Of a DNA stretch of 6,995 nt, positions 5,039-6,995 are shown one piece after another. Origin of the DNA: Bifidobacteriaceae bacterium (lineage in GTDB: Bacteria; Actinomycetota; Actinomycetes; Actinomycetales; WQXJ01); assembly GCA_031272565.1 (NCBI GenBank), contig JAISTN010000352.1:1-6995 (forward strand), in the 5' to 3' direction. The notes beneath the pieces are model-generated. The model saw only the letters and a list, made by a program, of their open reading frames with translations, was not told the origin of the DNA and did not search any database. Position 1 is the first letter of the stretch, and the number at the start of each line of letters is the position of its first letter. The position numbers and the translations under genes are program-made.

Positions 5039-5998
5039 TTCGGGGTAGCCCAGCGCCGGCGCGCTGATCTCATCAAGGGCAGACGCGATCTCGCCCGGCA
5101 AATCATGGCCCGCCCCCGCCAAGATGGTCCGCAACTGCGCTCCCGTGCGCGCCCCCAAGATGGCGCAGGCCACGCCCGGCCGCGACCGGACCCAGGCCAG
5201 GGCGACATCGGCCGGGGCCCGGCCCAAACCCTCCGCCGCCGTAGCCACCGCTTCAACAACGGCCGCCGCCGCGGAATTGAGGTACGGCTGGACAAAGCCA
5301 CTCAGGTGGGGTGAGGCGGCGCGCGAATAGGCCGGCACCGAATGGCGGTACTTGCCCGTCAGGACCCCGCGGCCCAACGGCGACCAGGCCAACAGGCCAC
5401 AACCCAGGGCGGCAGCGGCCGGTAAGACCTCGCGTTCGACACCGCGTTCCAGCAACGAATACTCCATCTCCAGGGCCGCCAAGCTGGGGTCCGGTTGCAA
5501 CAAGTGCCAGAAGCGGGCGGCCATCCAGGCCGGGCAGTTCGACAGGCCGGCGTAGCGGGCCCGGCCGCTGGCCACCGCGCTGCGCAGCGCGGAGGCAGTT
5601 TCCTCCAGCGGTGTGGCTGGGTCCGGGCCCTGCACCAGCCAGAGGTCGACATAGCTGGTGCCCAAGCGGGTCAAAGAATCGTCCAGCGAGGCCAGCAGGT
5701 TGCCGCGGGAGGCGTCCGGCACCGGCTCGCCGCCCCGGCTGGCCACCCCGGACTTGGTGCAGATCACCAGGTCGCGCCGGTTGGCGAAGGCGCCGCTGGC
5801 CGTCAGCGAACCCAACAACGCTTCCGCTTCGCCGTCACCGTATGACCCGGCCGTGTCCACCAGCGTGCCGCCCTGATCCAGGAAGGCCGCTAGCTGATCG
5901 GCCGCCTCCATCTCATCCGTGTCCCGGCCCCACGTCATCGTGCCCAGGCCCAAATCCGACACGGCCAAGCCGGTGCGCCCTACGTTGCGGTACTCCAC
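5030..5998 (-). CDS. Aldo/keto reductase family protein with Gln replacing the tetrad His
   Basis: A 322-residue (beta/alpha)8-barrel, NADP(H)-dependent oxidoreductase-type protein, normal length. The N-terminus YRNVGRTGLAVSDLGLGTM is typical of the family. Of the catalytic tetrad, D48 (TLVDTAG), Y53 (GSYGDGE) and K82 (VICTKSG) are present. The fourth position, usually His in a DLWQVH-like strand, is Gln123 in LWLVQGPDP (codon 5630-5632). The cofactor-binding C-terminal segment AILGARTGAQLRTIL is intact. Family members reduce aldehydes and ketones; members without the His (for example Kv-channel beta subunits with Asn, steroid 5-beta reductases with Glu) often have altered activity. The frame is open to 6043, but I prefer the GTG at 5998: it gives the usual MEYRNVG start and TAGGGT ends seven bases upstream. 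The gene is divergent from mshC by 91 bp and convergent with the acidic-tail gene. A role in thiol or aldehyde stress alongside mycothiol is only suggested by position. Confidence 0.92.
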   Translation of the reverse strand: MEYRNVGRTGLAVSDLGLGTMTWGRDTDEMEAADQLAAFLDQGGTLVDTAGSYGDGEAEALLGSLTASGAFANRRDLVICTKSGVASRGGEPVPDASRGNLLASLDDSLTRLGTSYVDLWLVQGPDPATPLEETASALRSAVASGRARYAGLSNCPAWMAARFWHLLQPDPSLAALEMEYSLLERGVEREVLPAAAALGCGLLAWSPLGRGVLTGKYRHSVPAYSRAASPHLSGFVQPYLNSAAAAVVEAVATAAEGLGRAPADVALAWVRSRPGVACAILGARTGAQLRTILAGAGHDLPGEIASALDEISAPALGYPERL

Positions 5999-6005
5999 AG
6001 GTGGA

Positions 6006-6011
6006 ACCCTA
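6006..6011 (-). promoter_or_regulatory. Probable -10 element of the aldo/keto reductase (TAGGGT, 7 nt before GTG)
   Basis: Minus-strand TAGGGT is followed by TCCACCT and then GTG at 5998. No Shine-Dalgarno is present for that GTG. The placement argues against the longer start at 6043, which lies upstream of this element. Confidence 0.42.
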
Positions 6012-6076
6012 TCCCGCGGCTGCCCTTGAAACCTGGCTCCCACTCAGGAGTAGCCCGCATCGACGGTGCCGGTTGC

Positions 6077-6082
6077 TAAGCT
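6077..6082 (+). promoter_or_regulatory. Probable -10 element of mshC (TAAGCT, 7 nt before GTG)
   Basis: TAAGCT ends seven bases before the GTG at 6090, and no Shine-Dalgarno is visible. It supports that GTG as the start over in-frame alternatives further downstream. Confidence 0.45.
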
Positions 6083-6089
6083 ATGGCCC

Positions 6090-6995
6090 GTGCGTGCATG
6101 GACCGGCCCGACGGTGAGTGTGATCCCTGGCCAGGGCGACATTCCGCGCGTTTTCAACTCCATGTCCGGACGCCTGGAACCATCCGCCACCGGCGAGGTC
6201 GCCAGCCTATACGTGTGCGGCATCACACCCTACGACGCCACCCACCTTGGCCACGCCGCCACCTACCTGGCCTTTGACTTGCTGGTCCGGGCCTGGCGGG
6301 ATGCCGGCATCACGGTGCGCTACGCCCAAGGCGTGACCGATGTCGATGACCCATTGTTGGAACGCGCCACCGCCACCGGCCGTGACTGGCGCGAACTGGC
6401 AACCTCCCAAACCCAGCTTTACCGCACCGACATGGCCGCGCTGCGGGTCATCCCGCCGGACTTCTACCGCGGCGTCATCGAGACCACGCCGCACATCGTG
6501 GCGGCCGTGGAGCGGCTCTTGGATTCCGGCTACGCCTACCGCGTGCCGGTCGAGGACGCCCCGGCGGGCACCCTGGGCGACGTCTACGCCGACCTTTCGG
6601 CCGATCCGTTCTTCGGTCAGGTGGCCGGCCTAGACGAACTGGCGGCCGACCGGGTCTTCGCGGAACGCGGCGGCGACCCGGACCGGCCCGGCAAGCGGCA
6701 CCGGCTCGACCCGCTCCTGTGGCGGGCCGAACGCCCCGGCGAACCGTCCTGGGACGGGCGCACCCTGGGCCGGGGCCGGCCGGGCTGGCACATCGAATGC
6801 GGCGTGATCGCCCACGATGAACTGACCCTGCCCCTGGACGTGCAGGGGGGCGGCTCCGACCTGGCCTTCCCGCACCACGAAATGTCCCTCTCCCACCTGC
6901 GGGCCCTGACCGGCCTGGAGACGCCGGCCCGGTTGACCATGCACACCGGGATGCTGGCCTACGCCGGCCAGAAAATGTCGAAGTCGCTGGGCAAC
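6090..6995 (+). CDS. mshC: Mycothiol cysteine ligase MshC (3' end beyond window)
   Basis: ATP-dependent ligase that joins cysteine to glucosaminyl-inositol in mycothiol synthesis; a cytoplasmic class I cysteinyl-tRNA synthetase paralogue. The window holds 302 codons; full MshC is about 410 residues, so roughly the last quarter is missing. Seen in order: the MshC-like N-terminus MRAWTGPTVSVIPGQG, zinc ligand C43 in YVCGITPYDATHLGH with the HIGH-type motif HLGH at 52-55, WHIECG with C237, FPHHE with H262/H263, and KMSKS at 295-299. The three expected zinc ligands are therefore present. CGITPYDATHLGHA rather than the CGPTVYxxxHIGH form of true CysRS marks this as MshC and not cysS. The GTG at 6090 gives the family N-terminus and follows a -10-like hexamer; a later in-frame ATG at 6162 would remove it. 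The gene is divergent from the aldo/keto reductase. Confidence 0.95.
   Translation, partial: MRAWTGPTVSVIPGQGDIPRVFNSMSGRLEPSATGEVASLYVCGITPYDATHLGHAATYLAFDLLVRAWRDAGITVRYAQGVTDVDDPLLERATATGRDWRELATSQTQLYRTDMAALRVIPPDFYRGVIETTPHIVAAVERLLDSGYAYRVPVEDAPAGTLGDVYADLSADPFFGQVAGLDELAADRVFAERGGDPDRPGKRHRLDPLLWRAERPGEPSWDGRTLGRGRPGWHIECGVIAHDELTLPLDVQGGGSDLAFPHHEMSLSHLRALTGLETPARLTMHTGMLAYAGQKMSKSLGN

Noticed and set aside
5999..6043. N-terminal extension of the reductase to 6043
   Set aside because: The extra 15 residues precede the typical YRNVG start and include the TAGGGT hexamer that best explains initiation at 5998.
5311..6117. A 268-codon plus-strand frame opposite the aldo/keto reductase
   Set aside because: Pro/Arg/Gly-rich composition typical of a shadow frame; the minus strand shows a coherent aldo/keto reductase barrel.
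6090..6995. Cysteinyl-tRNA synthetase (cysS) as the identity of the last gene
   Set aside because: The motif CGITPYDATHLGHA and the N-terminus WTGPTVSVIPGQG are those of MshC; CysRS has CGPTVY and a HIGH motif in a different context.
1..6995. Defence, toxin-antitoxin, phage or mobile-element system
   Set aside because: No integrase, transposase, terminal repeat, direct-repeat array or recognised defence domain. The PIN-like domain is fused to Nudix and has no antitoxin-like partner.

Overview
The window is high-GC, densely coded DNA with very strong G/C bias at third codon positions. It ends in a gene that reads clearly as mshC, the cysteine ligase of mycothiol synthesis. Mycothiol is made only by Actinomycetota, so this is most likely a chromosomal segment of a mycothiol-producing actinobacterium. 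I cannot name a genus. I see no tRNA, rRNA, CRISPR array, insertion sequence or phage gene.

Layout: (1) the first 77 bases hold the start of a membrane-anchored or secreted protein on the minus strand, cut by the window edge. (2) A low-molecular-weight protein tyrosine phosphatase (181-684, +) overlaps a fused Nudix hydrolase / NYN-PIN-like nuclease protein (659-1663, +); this is the only co-directional pair. (3) A CaCA-type cation exchanger (1687-2922, -) lies convergent to it. (4) An M20 metallopeptidase (3077-4411, +) is convergent with a small DUF5703-type protein (4428-4643, -). (5) A small protein with an Asp-rich tail (4720-5013, +) is convergent with an aldo/keto reductase (5030-5998, -). 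(6) mshC (6090 to the end, +) is divergent from the reductase and truncated by the window after its KMSKS loop.

Most genes are single units that alternate in direction. Convergent pairs are 16-23 bp apart and divergent pairs share 76-154 bp. Six start codons (four other than mshC and the reductase, plus those two) have a TANNNT hexamer ending 6 or 7 bases upstream and no Shine-Dalgarno sequence. That is the layout of leaderless actinobacterial transcripts and it decides several starts. The exchanger is the exception: a TAGTCT hexamer, a roughly 30-base leader and GGAGG point to a TTG start 42 codons inside the longest reading frame.

Most of the genes look like actinobacterial housekeeping or conserved-unknown genes rather than a defence or mobile island. 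The items most worth a second look are the Nudix-NYN fusion, the reductase with Gln in place of the catalytic-tetrad His, the repeated leaderless promoter pattern, and hairpins that span the stop codons of convergent genes.
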